In this document: positions 41,115 to 52,065 of the stretch, one piece after another
Position numbering within the stretch: the stretch's first letter is position 1
How the letters are laid out: the number at the start of each line of letters is the position of its first letter
Assembly: GCA_017531485.1 (NCBI GenBank)
Contig: JAFXKY010000026.1
Location: forward strand, 62,001-126,000
Length of the DNA: 64,000 nucleotides
Direction of reading: 5' to 3'
Source: Eubacteriaceae bacterium
Lineage (GTDB): Bacteria > Bacillota > Clostridia > Eubacteriales > Anaerofustaceae
Translations under genes and position numbers: made by a program
The notes under the pieces: model-generated
What the model was told of the DNA's origin: nothing
Database searches by the model: none
What the model saw: only the letters and a program-made list of their open reading frames with translations

Positions 41115-41725
41115 AAAAAGTCGTCGTCCTCGTAAGCGGCGGCGGAACGAACCTGCAGAGCCTTATTGACAAGGTTCACGGAGTTTCCTGCGAGATCATC
41201 GCCGTAATTTCCGACAACAAGGACGCATACGGCCTTGAAAGAGCGAAAAACGCGGGAATCGAAGCATTTGCACTTCCATATAAGGGATATGAAGACAAGA
41301 GTGATTTCTTCAAAGACCTGTATGACAGACTTGACGGACTCGATCCGGATCTTGTTGTCCTTGCGGGATTTCTGAAGATACTCACACCGGAGTTTTATGA
41401 CCGTTTCCATAATAAGATCATGAACATCCACCCCTCCCTCATTCCGTCTTTCTGCGGAAAAGGTTTTTACGGGATCAGGGTGCATGAAGCGGTTATAAAT
41501 TACGGAGCGAAAGTCAGCGGCGTCACGGTTCATTTCGCAGACGACGGCGCAGACACAGGCCCCATCATCCTTCAGCAGACTGTAACAGTCGAAGATGATG
41601 ACACACCGGAAAGCCTTCAGGCGAAGATCCTCGTGCATGAACACGTTATCCTTCCGAAGGCAGTGGAATTGTTCTGCAAGGATAAGCTTTACTTCGAAGG
41701 AAGAAGAGTCAAGATAAAAAAATAA
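41099..41725 (+). CDS. purN: Phosphoribosylglycinamide formyltransferase
   Basis: 208 aa. Uses 10-formyl-THF to formylate GAR. Motifs: VLVSGGGTNLQSLID at the start, LAGFLKILTPEFYDRFHNKIMNIHPSLIPSFCGKGFYG with the catalytic asparagine and histidine, and VHFADDGADTGPIILQQ with the catalytic aspartate. Start inside the purM 3' end gives tight coupling. A TCACGGC-GGA-GCCGTGA hairpin lies in the 83-bp spacer to purH. Confidence 0.97.
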   Translation: MSEVLKKVVVLVSGGGTNLQSLIDKVHGVSCEIIAVISDNKDAYGLERAKNAGIEAFALPYKGYEDKSDFFKDLYDRLDGLDPDLVVLAGFLKILTPEFYDRFHNKIMNIHPSLIPSFCGKGFYGIRVHEAVINYGAKVSGVTVHFADDGADTGPIILQQTVTVEDDDTPESLQAKILVHEHVILPKAVELFCKDKLYFEGRRVKIKK

Positions 41726-41808
41726 TCCCCCGTCACGGCGGAGCCGTGATTTACAAAGTACTTCATCTTAAAAAGATAAATAAAATATAATAAGGAGACC
41801 AGAGTATT

Positions 41809-43347
41809 ATGGCAAAGAGAGCGCTCATCAGCGTATCAGACAAAAGCGGAATCGACGTATTCGCAAAGCAGTTGGCAGAATTAGGCGTTGAAATCATTTC
41901 AACAGGCGGAACAGCAAAGCTTCTCAAAGAAAAAGGCATTGATGTTATCGGTATTTCAGACATCACAGGTTTCCCCGAATGCCTCGACGGCAGAGTCAAG
42001 ACTCTCCACCCGAACGTTCACGCAGGTCTTCTCGCTATGAGAGATAACCCCGAACACATGAAACAGCTCGAAGAATTAAAAGTTCAGACTATTGACTTCG
42101 TGGTTGTTAACCTCTACCCGTTCAAGAACACTATCCTCAAAGAAGGCGTAACATTTGCTGAAGCTATCGAAAACATCGATATCGGCGGCCCGACAATGCT
42201 CCGTTCTGCAGCAAAGAATTTCAAGGATGTTGCGGTTATCACAGATCCGAGAGATTATGACAAAGTAATCGAAGAACTCAAAGAAAACGGCGAAGTAACA
42301 TACGACACAAAACTTTACCTCGCAAACAAAGTTTTCGCTCTTACATCTTACTATGACACACTCATTTCCGACTATCTCAAGAAAGTACGCGGAGATGAAT
42401 CATTCCCGGAAAACCTCACACTTGCTTATGACAAGGCACAGGATCTCCGTTACGGCGAAAACCCGCACCAGAACGCTGTATTCTACAAAGAGATCACAGG
42501 TACATACGGCAGCCTCTCAACAGCTAAACAGCTCTGGGGTAAAGAACTTTCATACAACAACATCAACGACACAAACGGCGCACTCGAAATCCTCAAAGAC
42601 TTCGCAGGCGAAACAACTGTTGTTGCTGTCAAACACTCCAACCCCTGCGGCGTAGCAAGCGCAGACAACATTTATGACGCATTCTTAAACTGCTACAACG
42701 CTGACCCGACATCAATCTTCGGCGGCATCATCGCAACAAACGCAGTTATCGACGAAGCAACAGCTGAAAAGATGAACGAGATCTTCCTCGAAGTAGTAGT
42801 AGCACCGGGTTATACTGAAGGCGCTCTCAAAGTATTCGAAAGAAAGAAAAACATCCGTCTTCTCGAACTCGAAGGCATCGAATTCAACGATTACAGATAC
42901 GAAACAAAGAAAGTTCTCGGCGGCGTTCTCTTACAGGAAAGAGACAGAAAGCTTTACGAAAAATTAGAAGTAGTAACAGACCGTGCTCCGTCTGAAAAAG
43001 AAATGGAAGACCTTATCTTCGGTTGGAAAGCAGTCAAGAACACAAAATCAAACGCTATCTCACTCGCAAAAGACAAGATCCTCATCGCAAACGGACCGGG
43101 ACAGACAAGCAGAATCTGGGCTCTCGAAAACGCTATCAAGCAGGCTAATATGCCGACACAGGGCGCAGTTTTGGCATCTGACGCATTCTTCCCGTTTGAT
43201 GACTGTGTAGAAGCAGCTCACGCAGCAGGCATCACAGCTATCATCCAGCCGGGCGGATCAACAAACGACCAGGCTTCAATCGACAAGTGCAACGAATACG
43301 GAATCGCAATGATCTTCACAGGCACAAGACACTTCAAACATTCTTAA
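41809..43347 (+). CDS. purH: Bifunctional AICAR formyltransferase/IMP cyclohydrolase
   Basis: 512 aa. The N-terminal MGS-like cyclohydrolase domain has [31 protein letters not shown] and [16 protein letters not shown]. The C-terminal transformylase has [27 protein letters not shown], and the ending [28 protein letters not shown]. Performs the last two steps to IMP. SD AAGGAG. Ends the cluster; purF, purD, purC and purB must lie elsewhere. Confidence 0.98.
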   Translation: MAKRALISVSDKSGIDVFAKQLAELGVEIISTGGTAKLLKEKGIDVIGISDITGFPECLDGRVKTLHPNVHAGLLAMRDNPEHMKQLEELKVQTIDFVVVNLYPFKNTILKEGVTFAEAIENIDIGGPTMLRSAAKNFKDVAVITDPRDYDKVIEELKENGEVTYDTKLYLANKVFALTSYYDTLISDYLKKVRGDESFPENLTLAYDKAQDLRYGENPHQNAVFYKEITGTYGSLSTAKQLWGKELSYNNINDTNGALEILKDFAGETTVVAVKHSNPCGVASADNIYDAFLNCYNADPTSIFGGIIATNAVIDEATAEKMNEIFLEVVVAPGYTEGALKVFERKKNIRLLELEGIEFNDYRYETKKVLGGVLLQERDRKLYEKLEVVTDRAPSEKEMEDLIFGWKAVKNTKSNAISLAKDKILIANGPGQTSRIWALENAIKQANMPTQGAVLASDAFFPFDDCVEAAHAAGITAIIQPGGSTNDQASIDKCNEYGIAMIFTGTRHFKHS

Positions 43348-43355
43348 TGTTCACA

Positions 43356-43378
43356 GGGCGCATACGCGCCCTTTTTTA
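43356..43378 (+). terminator. Terminator of the purine operon
   Basis: GGGCGC-ATAC-GCGCCC and a T-run, 9 bp past the purH stop. Confidence 0.88.
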
Positions 43379-43404
43379 TTTGTTTCCGAAAAAACAAGTG
43401 TGTT

Positions 43405-43629
43405 CCCCGATCCCCCTGCGGCGCACGGCGCGAACGAGCCCGCGAGTGAGCGACAGCGCCGCCGTCCCCCTTACAAGTAAGGGGGATATGGTGAATCCGC
43501 AGAGAAGACAGAACGGTGTGTTCCGAACTTTCTTTGAAACAACATTTTCCACCATACTTTTTCGTATCGCATCCCCCTGTGATCTGCGGCTGAGAGCCTT
43601 GATCACCTCCCCCTTATCCTAAGGGGGAC
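43405..43629. repeat. Dispersed repeat element after purH
   Basis: The 325-bp gap between purH and tcdA holds CCCCGATCCCCCTGCGGCGC, CCCCCTTACAAGTAAGGGGG (43466-43485), and CCCCCTTATCCTAAGGGGG (43609-43627), with a middle segment containing ATCCGCAGAGAAG. No gene seen. Same family as 8691-9073. Confidence 0.8.
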
Positions 43630-43639
43630 AATCATCCAC

Positions 43640-43663
43640 AAAAAAAGGACCTGTAAAAGGTCC
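43640..43663 (-). terminator. Terminator of the tcdA operon
   Basis: Minus-strand GGACC/GGTCC stem with a 7-base loop and a run of T, 10 bp past the stop at 43673. Confidence 0.75.
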
Positions 43664-43672
43664 GTGAAGATA

Positions 43673-44359
43673 TTATTCTTTTGTCAGAGTCTGTATGACG
43701 TGCCCTGCCATATAAAGCCCTGCCGCCGCCGGAACGAAGACCACGCTTGACGGCTTTTCGGGACGGATGATGGGCTCTTCCGTGGAATAGACACACATTA
43801 TGTTCTTTATTCCCTCATCCTTCAGACGCTTTCTTATCACTCTCGCAAGAGGGCAGACCGTCGTCTTTTCCACTCTCGCAAGGGCGATCTTCGAGATGTC
43901 CACCTTGTTGCCCATGCCCATCGAGGTGATGACGGGGATATGGTTTTCATGACAGTATTTTATTATCGCCACCTTCGCATTTACATCATCAATGGCATCT
44001 ATCACAAAATCATACTCTCCGTCAAGGATTTCGGGGATGTTGCCGGGAGTTGCGTTTATTGATTTTTCAATAACTTCACACTCCGGGTTTATGTCAAGAC
44101 AACGCTCTTTTGCCACAACGGATTTTTTCATTCCCACAGTTGACGAAAGCGCGTAAAGCTGACGGTTTGTGTTGGTGATGTCGACGGTGTCCTTGTCTAT
44201 GAGGGTAAGTTTTCCGACTCCCGAACGCGCCACAGCTTCCGCGGCGTATGAACCGACTCCGCCGAGACCGAAGACGGCGACGGAGGAGTTTTTAAGCTTT
44301 TGTATCGCTTCCTTTCCGAGGAGAAGCTCTGTCTTGGTGTAAAAATTATTTTCTTGCAT
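43673..44359 (-). CDS. tcdA: tRNA threonylcarbamoyladenosine dehydratase (TcdA/CsdL family)
   Basis: 228 aa. E1-like ThiF fold with the nucleotide-binding VAVFGLGGVGSYAAEAVARSGVGKLTLIDKD and the family motif TNTNRQLYAL, later YDFVIDAIDDVNAK and VITSMGMGNKVDISKI. TcdA makes the cyclic form of t6A37 in tRNA. The C-terminus here lacks the extension seen in E. coli but matches Firmicutes homologues. The start overlaps the histidine kinase gene by 14 bp. Confidence 0.92.
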   Translation of the reverse strand: MQENNFYTKTELLLGKEAIQKLKNSSVAVFGLGGVGSYAAEAVARSGVGKLTLIDKDTVDITNTNRQLYALSSTVGMKKSVVAKERCLDINPECEVIEKSINATPGNIPEILDGEYDFVIDAIDDVNAKVAIIKYCHENHIPVITSMGMGNKVDISKIALARVEKTTVCPLARVIRKRLKDEGIKNIMCVYSTEEPIIRPEKPSSVVFVPAAAGLYMAGHVIQTLTKE

Positions 44360-45899
44360 TCTTTCCTTCTTTGTCGATATATACGGGTAATGTAATTATT
44401 GCTGTCGTGCCGCTTCCCACTTCGCTTTTTATTTCAATATCCTCGCCCATGGCTTCCACGTTCGCCTTTACTATCGCAAGCCCGAGCCCGCTGCCGCCTG
44501 TTGATTTTCTTCTTGCGGAGTCTGTGCGGTAAAAACGGGTGAAGATCTTGCTGAGATATTCCGCTTCAATGCCGCAGCCCGTGTCGGAGATTATGAGGAG
44601 TACATTCCCCCTCTCCTGCATGGCGGTGAGAGTGATCTTTCCGCCGTCGGGAGTGTATTTTATTGAGTTGTCGATGAGGGCTCTGAGGGATGCGGAGATG
44701 GTCCTGCGGTCTGTGAGGATCATGACATCTTCTTTTACCTTGCAGTCAAGGATTATCTCATGCTCCTGAGTGAGCATAAGGGTGTCGGTGTATATCTTTT
44801 CCATCAGCGTTGTCACTCTCGACGGTTCCGGGTTGAAGCGGTAATTTCCGGAAGTTACGTTATGCAGATATAACAGCCTTTCCGTCATATTCTTGATGTT
44901 TCTGACTTCATCACCGATAGCGTCGATACATTCCCTGAGAATATTTTCATCTTCCATACCCCATGAGGATATTATATCCAGATTCCCCTGAATTATGGTC
45001 AGCGGAATGCGCATCTCGTGGGAAACGTCGTTGACGAAGGTCTTCTGGATCTCAAAGGACGTGCTGAGCCTCTGAAGCATGTTGTTGAGGGCGATGATAA
45101 GGCTGTCCACCTCCACATCATCATGCTTCGGCGCGATTCTCATGGAGAGGTTTTCTTCCGTGATGCTCTTTACGGATTCCGCGATGCCTTCAAGGGGCGC
45201 AAGGGCCTTGCGGCTGACGACGATGCCGAGAAGGAACATCGCAAGGATACATACTATAAGCACAACGGCGACTATGATTGACAGAAAGATCGTGTATGTC
45301 GTCGTGTCGGAAGTGTTCTGATATGTGACGACGAGGAATCTGTATCCGTCGAGATCCACACGGGAGTTTATCATGATGTACGGTATGCCCTCATGCCTGA
45401 AACGCTGTACGTTCACTTCCCCGCTTCCGAAATCCGTGTACTCTATTTCAAAAGTCTCTCTTGCGGAGGTGTAAAACGAATCGAAGGAATATGTGTCCGC
45501 GCGCTTGTTGTAACTGTCTCCCACAGCGATGCCTACTTCAAGCTTCATGTCCCCGAGAGGAAGGATGCATTCTTCGAAGATATGATCCACCCTGTCATTC
45601 TCATCATGCGCGAGGATATGGGATGACTGAGCCATAACCTGATCATAAAGCTTCCTTGAGAAATCCGTCAGCGAGTTCTTCTGGAAGTTCCTCATGGAGA
45701 AGATGCAGACGAGGAGCATGATGAGTACGGCGATGGCGGTTACCGATACGTTCAGGACGCTGAAAGAGAGGTTGATGCGGCGGTAAAGCTTTTCGTTCCG
45801 GAATTTCTTTATTTTCTTTTTATTCGCATCAGCGGACTTCTTTGCGTTTTCTTTTAATCTCTGTGATCTTTTTAATTCTTTATCGCTATTTGATGACAT
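44346..45899 (-). CDS. Sensor histidine kinase (ArlS/CssS-like)
   Basis: 517 aa. A highly basic cytoplasmic start (about 1-40), helix about 47-70, an extracellular domain of about 130 residues, helix about 200-225, HAMP, HisKA with VNDVSHEMRIPLTIIQGN (isoleucine where threonine is usual after R), and HATPase with NSIKYTPDGG, DTGCGIE and GGSGLGLAIVKANV. Paired with the response regulator that precedes it by 14 bp of overlap. Signal unknown. Confidence 0.93.
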   Translation of the reverse strand: MSSNSDKELKRSQRLKENAKKSADANKKKIKKFRNEKLYRRINLSFSVLNVSVTAIAVLIMLLVCIFSMRNFQKNSLTDFSRKLYDQVMAQSSHILAHDENDRVDHIFEECILPLGDMKLEVGIAVGDSYNKRADTYSFDSFYTSARETFEIEYTDFGSGEVNVQRFRHEGIPYIMINSRVDLDGYRFLVVTYQNTSDTTTYTIFLSIIVAVVLIVCILAMFLLGIVVSRKALAPLEGIAESVKSITEENLSMRIAPKHDDVEVDSLIIALNNMLQRLSTSFEIQKTFVNDVSHEMRIPLTIIQGNLDIISSWGMEDENILRECIDAIGDEVRNIKNMTERLLYLHNVTSGNYRFNPEPSRVTTLMEKIYTDTLMLTQEHEIILDCKVKEDVMILTDRRTISASLRALIDNSIKYTPDGGKITLTAMQERGNVLLIISDTGCGIEAEYLSKIFTRFYRTDSARRKSTGGSGLGLAIVKANVEAMGEDIEIKSEVGSGTTAIITLPVYIDKEGKNARK

Positions 45900-46569
45900 A
45901 ACCCCTGCCCCTTACTGTCTGGATAAGCTTTCTGGGATTATCCTTGTCGATCTTGTCGCGGAGATATTTTATATATACGTCCACGATGTTGTAGTTGCCT
46001 GCGTACTGATATCCCCACACCCTGTCGAGAATGGTCTCCCTTGACTGAACGAGGTTGTTGTTGATGAGGAGAAATTCCAGAAGGTCATATTCCGTCCTTG
46101 AAAGCTCGATCTCCGTTCCTCCTCTCTTGACTTCAAAGGTGTTGCGGTCCACGATGAGGTCTTCATAAACAAGCAGGTTTCCGCTTTCCCTGCCCTTTGT
46201 CTTTCTCAGGTTCGCCCTTATCCTCGCAAGAAGCTCATCAAAGACAAACGGCTTTTTGACATAATCATCCGCCCCCGAATCAAGGCTTAAGATTACGTCG
46301 TCGGAAGCGTTCTTGGCGCTGACGATTATTATCTTGATTTCCGGATCTATTCCCTTGATCTTGCTGCAGAGGCTGATGCCGTCGATTCCCGGAAGCATTA
46401 TATCAAGGAGAATGATCGGAACATCCTTCCTGCCCTGAAGGATCTTGAGGGCATCTTCGCCGTTTGTGGCGGTGAGAACGCCGTATTCATTATGCAGAAG
46501 CTGCAGTTTTAAAAATCTCAGGATCTGTTCGTCATCATCGACGACTAAAATGGTCTCTTTATTTGGCAT
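45886..46569 (-). CDS. OmpR/PhoB-family response regulator
   Basis: 227 aa. Receiver with VVDDDEQILRFLKLQL, phospho-acceptor aspartate in ILLDIMLP, lysine in DDYVKKPF, and winged helix with ELSRTEYDLLEFLLIN, NIVDVYIKYLRDKI and TVRGRGYVIK. First gene of the operon regulator-kinase-tcdA. The 139-bp gap to the divergent yhaO-like gene presumably carries both promoters; none is close to consensus. Confidence 0.94.
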   Translation of the reverse strand: MPNKETILVVDDDEQILRFLKLQLLHNEYGVLTATNGEDALKILQGRKDVPIILLDIMLPGIDGISLCSKIKGIDPEIKIIIVSAKNASDDVILSLDSGADDYVKKPFVFDELLARIRANLRKTKGRESGNLLVYEDLIVDRNTFEVKRGGTEIELSRTEYDLLEFLLINNNLVQSRETILDRVWGYQYAGNYNIVDVYIKYLRDKIDKDNPRKLIQTVRGRGYVIK

Positions 46570-46708
46570 TTTTGTATGTCCTTCTCTTTTCTAACCACGA
46601 AAAATGTGGTATTATATAAAGTAACAGAATTGTAACATGGACAAGTATGCTTATCCGTGTAAATCTATTATATATTAAAAAAGACTATTTTTAAAGAGGT
46701 GATATAAT

Positions 46709-47797
46709 TTGAAATTAATTCATGCGTCAGATTTTCATCTTTTCAGCGGTTTCGTATCCTCGCCGCTTCCTGCGGAAGTTGCCGCAAAGCACCGCAGCAG
46801 ACTTTATGATTCATTTTCAAATATTATAAAATTATGCCTTCGCGACAAAGTCGACATCCTTCTTCTCAGCGGAGATCTGTTCGAAGCGGGATATACAAAG
46901 ATCTCCGACGTGAAGCGCATAGCAGATGCCTTCGCGGGAATTCCGGAAACGAGAGTCTTCATCTCTCCGGGCAACCATGATTATAACGACGAAGACAGCC
47001 TTTACCGCATCGTGAGATTCCCGTCCAACGTGCATATCTTCAGGGATAAGTTCGAAGCGGTGGAGATCCCCGAACTCAATACGGTGGTTTACGGCTTCGG
47101 CTGGAAACAGAACCGCTATCCGGAAATGCCGTTTTCTTTCGTCCCCCTCGACAAGACAAAGATCAACCTTCTTTGCCTTCACTGCGACGTTATCTCCCGT
47201 TCGGATTATCTCCCCATTGATGCGGAGCTCATCGAATCTCTCGGATTTGATTATGCGGCCCTCGGACACATCCACAAAGCAGGTCAGGTCAAGAAGAAAG
47301 TGTTCTATTCAGGCTCTCCCGAACCGCTGAATTTCGGCGAAGACGGAAACCACGGCTTTTTCTACGCAAACCTCGACAAGAAAAGCATCAAGGTCAGCTT
47401 CGTGCCTTCGGCGAAGTGCCTTTTCAAGACTGTCATAATAAAACTCACAGGCAAGATGGACTCCAACTACATCAAAGAGAAGATCCTTGAAGCCGCAGAA
47501 GGCGGAAAGGACAAAAACGTATACAGAGTCGTCTTCACGGGAACGGTCAATCCGCAGATAAATCTTGATGATGTAATAAGCGATCTCAAGGATGAATTTT
47601 ACTGCCTTATCTACATCGACAAGAGCGTCTTTGACTATGACATCAAAAAACTCTATCATCAGAACAAAGACAACATCATCGGAAAGTATATCCAGAAGCT
47701 GATGAAAGCCGCAAGTCAGGATCCCGTAATGTACAGCGCCATGCTCAAAGGGCTCAACGCGCTTTTATACAAATATGAGGAAGGAGAAAATCAATGA
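46709..47797 (+). CDS. SbcD/YhaO-type DNA repair metallophosphoesterase
   Basis: 362 aa starting at TTG 46709 (SD GAGGTGAT), giving MKLIHASDFHLFSGF. Metallophosphoesterase motifs in order: ASDFHL, LLLSGDLFEAG, SPGNHDYN, LLCLHCD and ALGHIHKAG, with SGSPEPLNFGEDG following. Mre11/SbcD-like nuclease subunit. The C-terminal 140 residues are the YhaO-type capping region. It overlaps the YhaN-like ATPase by 4 bp (ATGA), forming a two-protein complex like SbcCD. Confidence 0.9.
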   Translation: MKLIHASDFHLFSGFVSSPLPAEVAAKHRSRLYDSFSNIIKLCLRDKVDILLLSGDLFEAGYTKISDVKRIADAFAGIPETRVFISPGNHDYNDEDSLYRIVRFPSNVHIFRDKFEAVEIPELNTVVYGFGWKQNRYPEMPFSFVPLDKTKINLLCLHCDVISRSDYLPIDAELIESLGFDYAALGHIHKAGQVKKKVFYSGSPEPLNFGEDGNHGFFYANLDKKSIKVSFVPSAKCLFKTVIIKLTGKMDSNYIKEKILEAAEGGKDKNVYRVVFTGTVNPQINLDDVISDLKDEFYCLIYIDKSVFDYDIKKLYHQNKDNIIGKYIQKLMKAASQDPVMYSAMLKGLNALLYKYEEGENQ

Positions 47798-50229
47798 TAA
47801 TCAAAGAACTTCACCTCATCGCGTTCGGAAAGTTCCATAATAAGGTCATCACCTTTGAAAACGGACTTAACCTCGTTTCGGGACAGAACGAAGCAGGCAA
47901 AAGCACGGTGCATAAATTCATCGAAGGTATGTTTTTCGGCTTTTTCAAGCCGTACAGCAAAAATAAGATATATACTCCCGACTATGAGAAATATCTCCCG
48001 TGGGTCGGGGATGAATATAAGGGCGCGATAGTATATGAACAGTCCGGCCGCCTTTACCGCCTTGAAAGAAACTTCATGCGCGGACATGAATGGGTCAAGC
48101 TTTATGACCACAAGACAGGCGAAGACCTTACCTGGACTCTCGATTTTGATGCGACGGCGAAGATGCCGAAAGCGAACCTGCACCTTAATATTTCAAGCGT
48201 GATGTTCCGCAATACCGCCTCCATCGCCCAGATGGGCAACCCCACAGGGGAAGAGCTCACAAGAGAGATCGGGGATATGTTCGTCAACGCCACGGGAACA
48301 TATTCCGCAGGCATCTCCCTTAACAAGGCGCTTGAGATACTGAAGAAAAACAAAGACGAGCTCGGAACGAAGAGAAAGACAAAATCCCCCTACGGAAAGA
48401 ACGTCAAGGAGCTTGAGGAATTAAAAGCAAGAAAGAAAGAGATCGAAGACGAAGTTTCCGCAAACAAGGAAAAATATATCCGCGCCACACAGATCGAATC
48501 TCAGCTTGAGATATTAAAGGAACAGAAGGACAACCTGACGTCTGTCAGGGACAATATATCTTCCGTCAGGGCGATAAATAAGTATGAACGATACCTCTCC
48601 GCAAAGGAAGAAGCGGACAGCCTCCGCCTCGAGATCGAAAACGGCCCGTCCGTCACCTCCGAAACGGAAAGACAGTTCAACAGGGCCAATGACGACATCG
48701 ACCGCGCGGAAGAAGCGCTGAAAAGTGCGGAAGATAAGCTCAATACGGAAAACATCCGCCATAAGGCACTTACTGACTCCCGCGACCTTCTCAGAGGCAC
48801 CGTCGCAGGTTTTGACCGTACGGAAATTGCTGCGGACGAAGAGATCCTCACCAAAAAGATGGAGCAGCTCGAGAAGCATAAGCAGCGTCAGTCGGAAGAA
48901 ACGACAGGTCCGGAAGTATACAGAAAATACAAATCCCTTCAGAAGCAGGAGAAGAATTTCACCAAATTCACTCTCATCATGCTCGTGCTGACGGCAGTAT
49001 TTTCTCCGCTGGCAATATTTGTTGATACGAGATTTTTATATTTCGCAGGAGCGTTCATGTTCCTCACGGCGACATTCTTCGGTCTGCGCACAAACGCAGC
49101 CATCAAGAGGAAGAAGCTGCAGCCGGATTATGAGAGATATGACACCCTTATGTCCAGAACGACGAACCTGATGCTTATGTGTGAGATCGACATCGACGAA
49201 CTCACGAAGAAATATTCCTGCAAGGACGCAAGGGAGCTTATGGATCTGTTCATCAGCTATCACGAAACATCCTCTCAGCTTGCGAAGCTTGAAAGCGACA
49301 TTTCCGAGTGCGAAAGACAGATGCGTGTTCTTGCGGATGAGATAAGTGAACAGAATAATATCATAAACGAAAACCTCGACATTATCAATTCGATCTATAC
49401 CCTCGCAGGATGCGAAGATGCGAAGAGTTTTTATGAGATCGTGGAAAGAAGCAAGAATACTGCCGTTGCACAGGCGAAATACGAAGCGGTCCTTAAAATG
49501 ATCGACGAGATCCTCCTCGGGGAAGATCCTCAGGAGCTGAGAAAGAAATACGCAACCGCCAAGACCCTCAATATTGAATCCTCCATCGACAGTGAAGACG
49601 AACTCTCAAAGGAAATGGATAAGATCAACGAAGATATCCTCACCCTCACGAGAGATTCATCCGAACTTTTTGCTCAGGTCAGAAGAAGTGAGGAAAATAT
49701 GACGGCGCTGAATGAAGTATGCGAAAGGATCGCGTATCTCGAAGAAGCCGTCAGCGAATATGAAAGCGAGATGAAGGCTTATGACATCGCAATAAGCGAG
49801 ATCAGCGAGCTTTCAAAGGAGATCCGCGGAAGCTTCTCCGAAGAATTCAACTCATTCATCTCCCTCACAGTTTCCGACATCACAAACAAGAAGTATTCCG
49901 ACGTTGTGGTGAATGAATCACTCAAGATGATGGTTCTTGACAAAGAGCTTGGAAGCCTTGTGGACATGAATTCCCTTTCCGGCGGAACGGTGGATCAGCT
50001 TTATTTCGCGATGCGCTTTGCGATAATGGATCTCGTGCTGACAGAAAAGAACATTCCGGTTTTCCTCGACGACTGCTTCACTCAGTACGACGAAGGCAGA
50101 CTTGAAAACGTTCTCAGATTCCTTCTGAAGAGAGCGCTGTATAAACAGATAATTATCTTCACCTGCCGCAATCAGGAAGCGGACGCGCTTAACAGTATGA
50201 AGGCGGATTATAATTACATTGAAATGTAG
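47794..50229 (+). CDS. YhaN-type SMC-like ATPase
   Basis: 811 aa. N-terminal Walker A region [25 protein letters not shown], long coiled coil (about 185-400), a pair of hydrophobic stretches at about 390-430 ([21 protein letters not shown] and [18 protein letters not shown]-like) that would insert in the membrane, a second coiled coil, then the ABC signature [17 protein letters not shown] and Walker [14 protein letters not shown]. This membrane-hairpin layout fits YhaN of Bacillus rather than cytosolic SbcC. Partner of the preceding nuclease in double-strand break processing; that role is inferred from family. Confidence 0.88.
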   Translation: MIIKELHLIAFGKFHNKVITFENGLNLVSGQNEAGKSTVHKFIEGMFFGFFKPYSKNKIYTPDYEKYLPWVGDEYKGAIVYEQSGRLYRLERNFMRGHEWVKLYDHKTGEDLTWTLDFDATAKMPKANLHLNISSVMFRNTASIAQMGNPTGEELTREIGDMFVNATGTYSAGISLNKALEILKKNKDELGTKRKTKSPYGKNVKELEELKARKKEIEDEVSANKEKYIRATQIESQLEILKEQKDNLTSVRDNISSVRAINKYERYLSAKEEADSLRLEIENGPSVTSETERQFNRANDDIDRAEEALKSAEDKLNTENIRHKALTDSRDLLRGTVAGFDRTEIAADEEILTKKMEQLEKHKQRQSEETTGPEVYRKYKSLQKQEKNFTKFTLIMLVLTAVFSPLAIFVDTRFLYFAGAFMFLTATFFGLRTNAAIKRKKLQPDYERYDTLMSRTTNLMLMCEIDIDELTKKYSCKDARELMDLFISYHETSSQLAKLESDISECERQMRVLADEISEQNNIINENLDIINSIYTLAGCEDAKSFYEIVERSKNTAVAQAKYEAVLKMIDEILLGEDPQELRKKYATAKTLNIESSIDSEDELSKEMDKINEDILTLTRDSSELFAQVRRSEENMTALNEVCERIAYLEEAVSEYESEMKAYDIAISEISELSKEIRGSFSEEFNSFISLTVSDITNKKYSDVVVNESLKMMVLDKELGSLVDMNSLSGGTVDQLYFAMRFAIMDLVLTEKNIPVFLDDCFTQYDEGRLENVLRFLLKRALYKQIIIFTCRNQEADALNSMKADYNYIEM

Positions 50230-50237
50230 GTAATATT

Positions 50238-51314
50238 ATGAAACGAGTTGTTGTAGGTATGTCCGGCGGAGTTGATTCCTCCGTCGCGGGATACTTATTG
50301 AAAGAACAGGGCTACGACGTCATCGGAGTCTTTATGAAGAACTGGGATGAAACGGACGAAAACGGCGAATGTACCGCAGAGGACGATTATGCCGACGCAA
50401 GAAGCGTATGCCTGAGAATGGGGATACCGTTTTATTCCGTAAATTTCGTGAAGGAATACTGGGACAATGTCTTTACTTATTTCCTTGACGAATATAAAAA
50501 AGGACGCACACCGAATCCGGATGTTTTATGCAACAGCGAGATAAAATTCAAATGCTTCCTTGAGTATGCACAGAAGACATTTGACGCGGATTATATCGCA
50601 ACGGGACATTATGTCCGCAACGAAGTAAGTGGCGACAGCGTGAAACTCCTCCGCGGCCTTGATAAAAACAAAGACCAGAGCTACTTTTTAAGCCTTCTCT
50701 CCAAAGAACAGGTGGGAAGCGCTCTCTTCCCCATCGGCGGAATGGAAAAGCCTGAAGTCAGAAAGATCGCTTCTTCCCTCAACCTCCGCACAGCGGACAA
50801 AAAAGACTCCACGGGAATTTGCTTCATCGGAGAAAGAAACTTCACCAAATTCTTAAAGACATATCTTCCTGCGCAGAAAGGCGAGATCGTGGATATCGAC
50901 ACGGGCAAAGTCGTCGGCGAACATACGGGACTTATGTATTACACTATCGCACAAAGACGAGGCCTCGGCATCGGAAACCTCGGAAGCGGGGAAAGGTGGT
51001 ATGTGGCGAAAAAGGACCTTGAGAAAAATATTCTCTACGTTGCCTGCGGACATGACAACCCGCATCTGTTTACGAACGGCTTTGAGTGCGACAGTATTAA
51101 CCTCATAAATCCCCTTGGTGCGGAAGAGATAAACTGTACCGTACAGTACCGCTACCGTCAGAAAGAGATCCCCTGCACCCTTACCCTCAAAGACGGCGGA
51201 TGCAGAGTAGTGTTCTCATCACCTCAGGTCGGCGTTACGGAAGGTCAGGTGGGAGTATTTTACGACGGGGAAGTCTGCCTCGGCGGCGGAATCATCGACA
51301 GAGTCATCGTATGA
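50238..51314 (+). CDS. mnmA: tRNA-specific 2-thiouridylase MnmA
   Basis: 358 aa. PP-loop [15 protein letters not shown] at the start, [16 protein letters not shown] with the first catalytic cysteine, [27 protein letters not shown] with the second cysteine, and [13 protein letters not shown]. Thiolates U34 of Glu, Gln and Lys tRNAs. Eight bases separate it from the YhaN gene, so probably co-transcribed although functionally unrelated. The usual iscS partner is not adjacent. Confidence 0.97.
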   Translation: MKRVVVGMSGGVDSSVAGYLLKEQGYDVIGVFMKNWDETDENGECTAEDDYADARSVCLRMGIPFYSVNFVKEYWDNVFTYFLDEYKKGRTPNPDVLCNSEIKFKCFLEYAQKTFDADYIATGHYVRNEVSGDSVKLLRGLDKNKDQSYFLSLLSKEQVGSALFPIGGMEKPEVRKIASSLNLRTADKKDSTGICFIGERNFTKFLKTYLPAQKGEIVDIDTGKVVGEHTGLMYYTIAQRRGLGIGNLGSGERWYVAKKDLEKNILYVACGHDNPHLFTNGFECDSINLINPLGAEEINCTVQYRYRQKEIPCTLTLKDGGCRVVFSSPQVGVTEGQVGVFYDGEVCLGGGIIDRVIV

Positions 51315-51345
51315 TGAAATATTCCCGTAAAATAAATAAATCTCT

Positions 51346-51373
51346 TTGAAAAACATCTGTCGTATGTTAGAAT
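51346..51373 (+). promoter_or_regulatory. Promoter of the small lipoprotein gene
   Basis: TTGAAA (51346-51351), 16-bp spacer, TAGAAT (51368-51373), 36 bp before the ATG at 51410. Confidence 0.6.
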
Positions 51374-51409
51374 TATGCTACTGATATATTTTATATTATC
51401 GGAGGAAAG

Positions 51410-51841
51410 ATGAAAAGAAAACTCATTGCGGTTCTGGTTCTTGCCATGATGTTCCTCACCTTCGGTTGCGAAGCTTATGTCGAACTGGACACAACATTCG
51501 AAGCCGTTGTCGGAGAGTGGCACCTCAACTGCGTATATAAAGACACACACCCCATCGAATTCAAGGACGAGAGCATTACCATCAACGCAGACGGCTCAGG
51601 TATTTATTCAACCCTCGTTACTGACGAAAACGGTGTCACATCAGAAAATTCAAAAGCCCTCACAGCGAAGGCTTCTGCAGAAACCGAAGAAACACAGACC
51701 ATCACCCTTACGGTGGACGGAGTAAGCACGGAATATATTTTCCGCGTCGACGTTCCCGCACAGCTTCTTCACCTTTATGTTACGGATGAAGAAGGCTGCG
51801 AGATACATTACGTTTACGTAAACGATCTCGTTGAATATTAA
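51410..51841 (+). CDS. Small lipoprotein of unknown function
   Basis: 143 aa. Signal sequence KRKLIAVLVLAMMFLTFGC with lipobox LTFGC at residues 16-20. The mature part begins with VVGEWHLNCVYKDTHPIEF and contains alternating strands (ITINADGSGIYST, TITLTVDGVSTEYIFRV), as in lipocalin-like DUF4923/DUF5640 proteins in which a W near the start and a GSG turn recur. That family link is tentative. SD GGAGGAAAG. Own promoter and terminator. Confidence 0.75.
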   Translation: MKRKLIAVLVLAMMFLTFGCEAYVELDTTFEAVVGEWHLNCVYKDTHPIEFKDESITINADGSGIYSTLVTDENGVTSENSKALTAKASAETEETQTITLTVDGVSTEYIFRVDVPAQLLHLYVTDEEGCEIHYVYVNDLVEY

Positions 51842-51924
51842 GATTTTAACTATTAATAGTTTCCTTTCCTTTTGGGCGAAAGCCCCGTCAATAAAGACTG
51901 CTTCCTTTTATTCTTTGTTGACAC

Positions 51925-51955
51925 AAAAACGCGGACTCGTCACCCGCGTTTTTTG
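51925..51955 (+). terminator. Terminator of the small lipoprotein gene
   Basis: 10-bp stem AAAAACGCGG/CCGCGTTTTT with a 9-base loop and more T. Confidence 0.88.
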
Positions 51956-52065
51956 TTTTATTAAAAAGAAATGAAGTTGTTGAGGAATATATGCTTGTGA
52001 AAGTCCGAATTGCAGTTTATAATTACGTTACAAGGCAAATATGATTTAAAACAAGGAGAATAAAC

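Noticed and set aside
51812-51823. Palindrome GTTTACGTAAAC, also at 54456-54467
   Set aside because: Both are in coding sequence for V-Y-V-N peptides in unrelated genes, and the core differs from the oriC-proximal motif. Probably coincidence.
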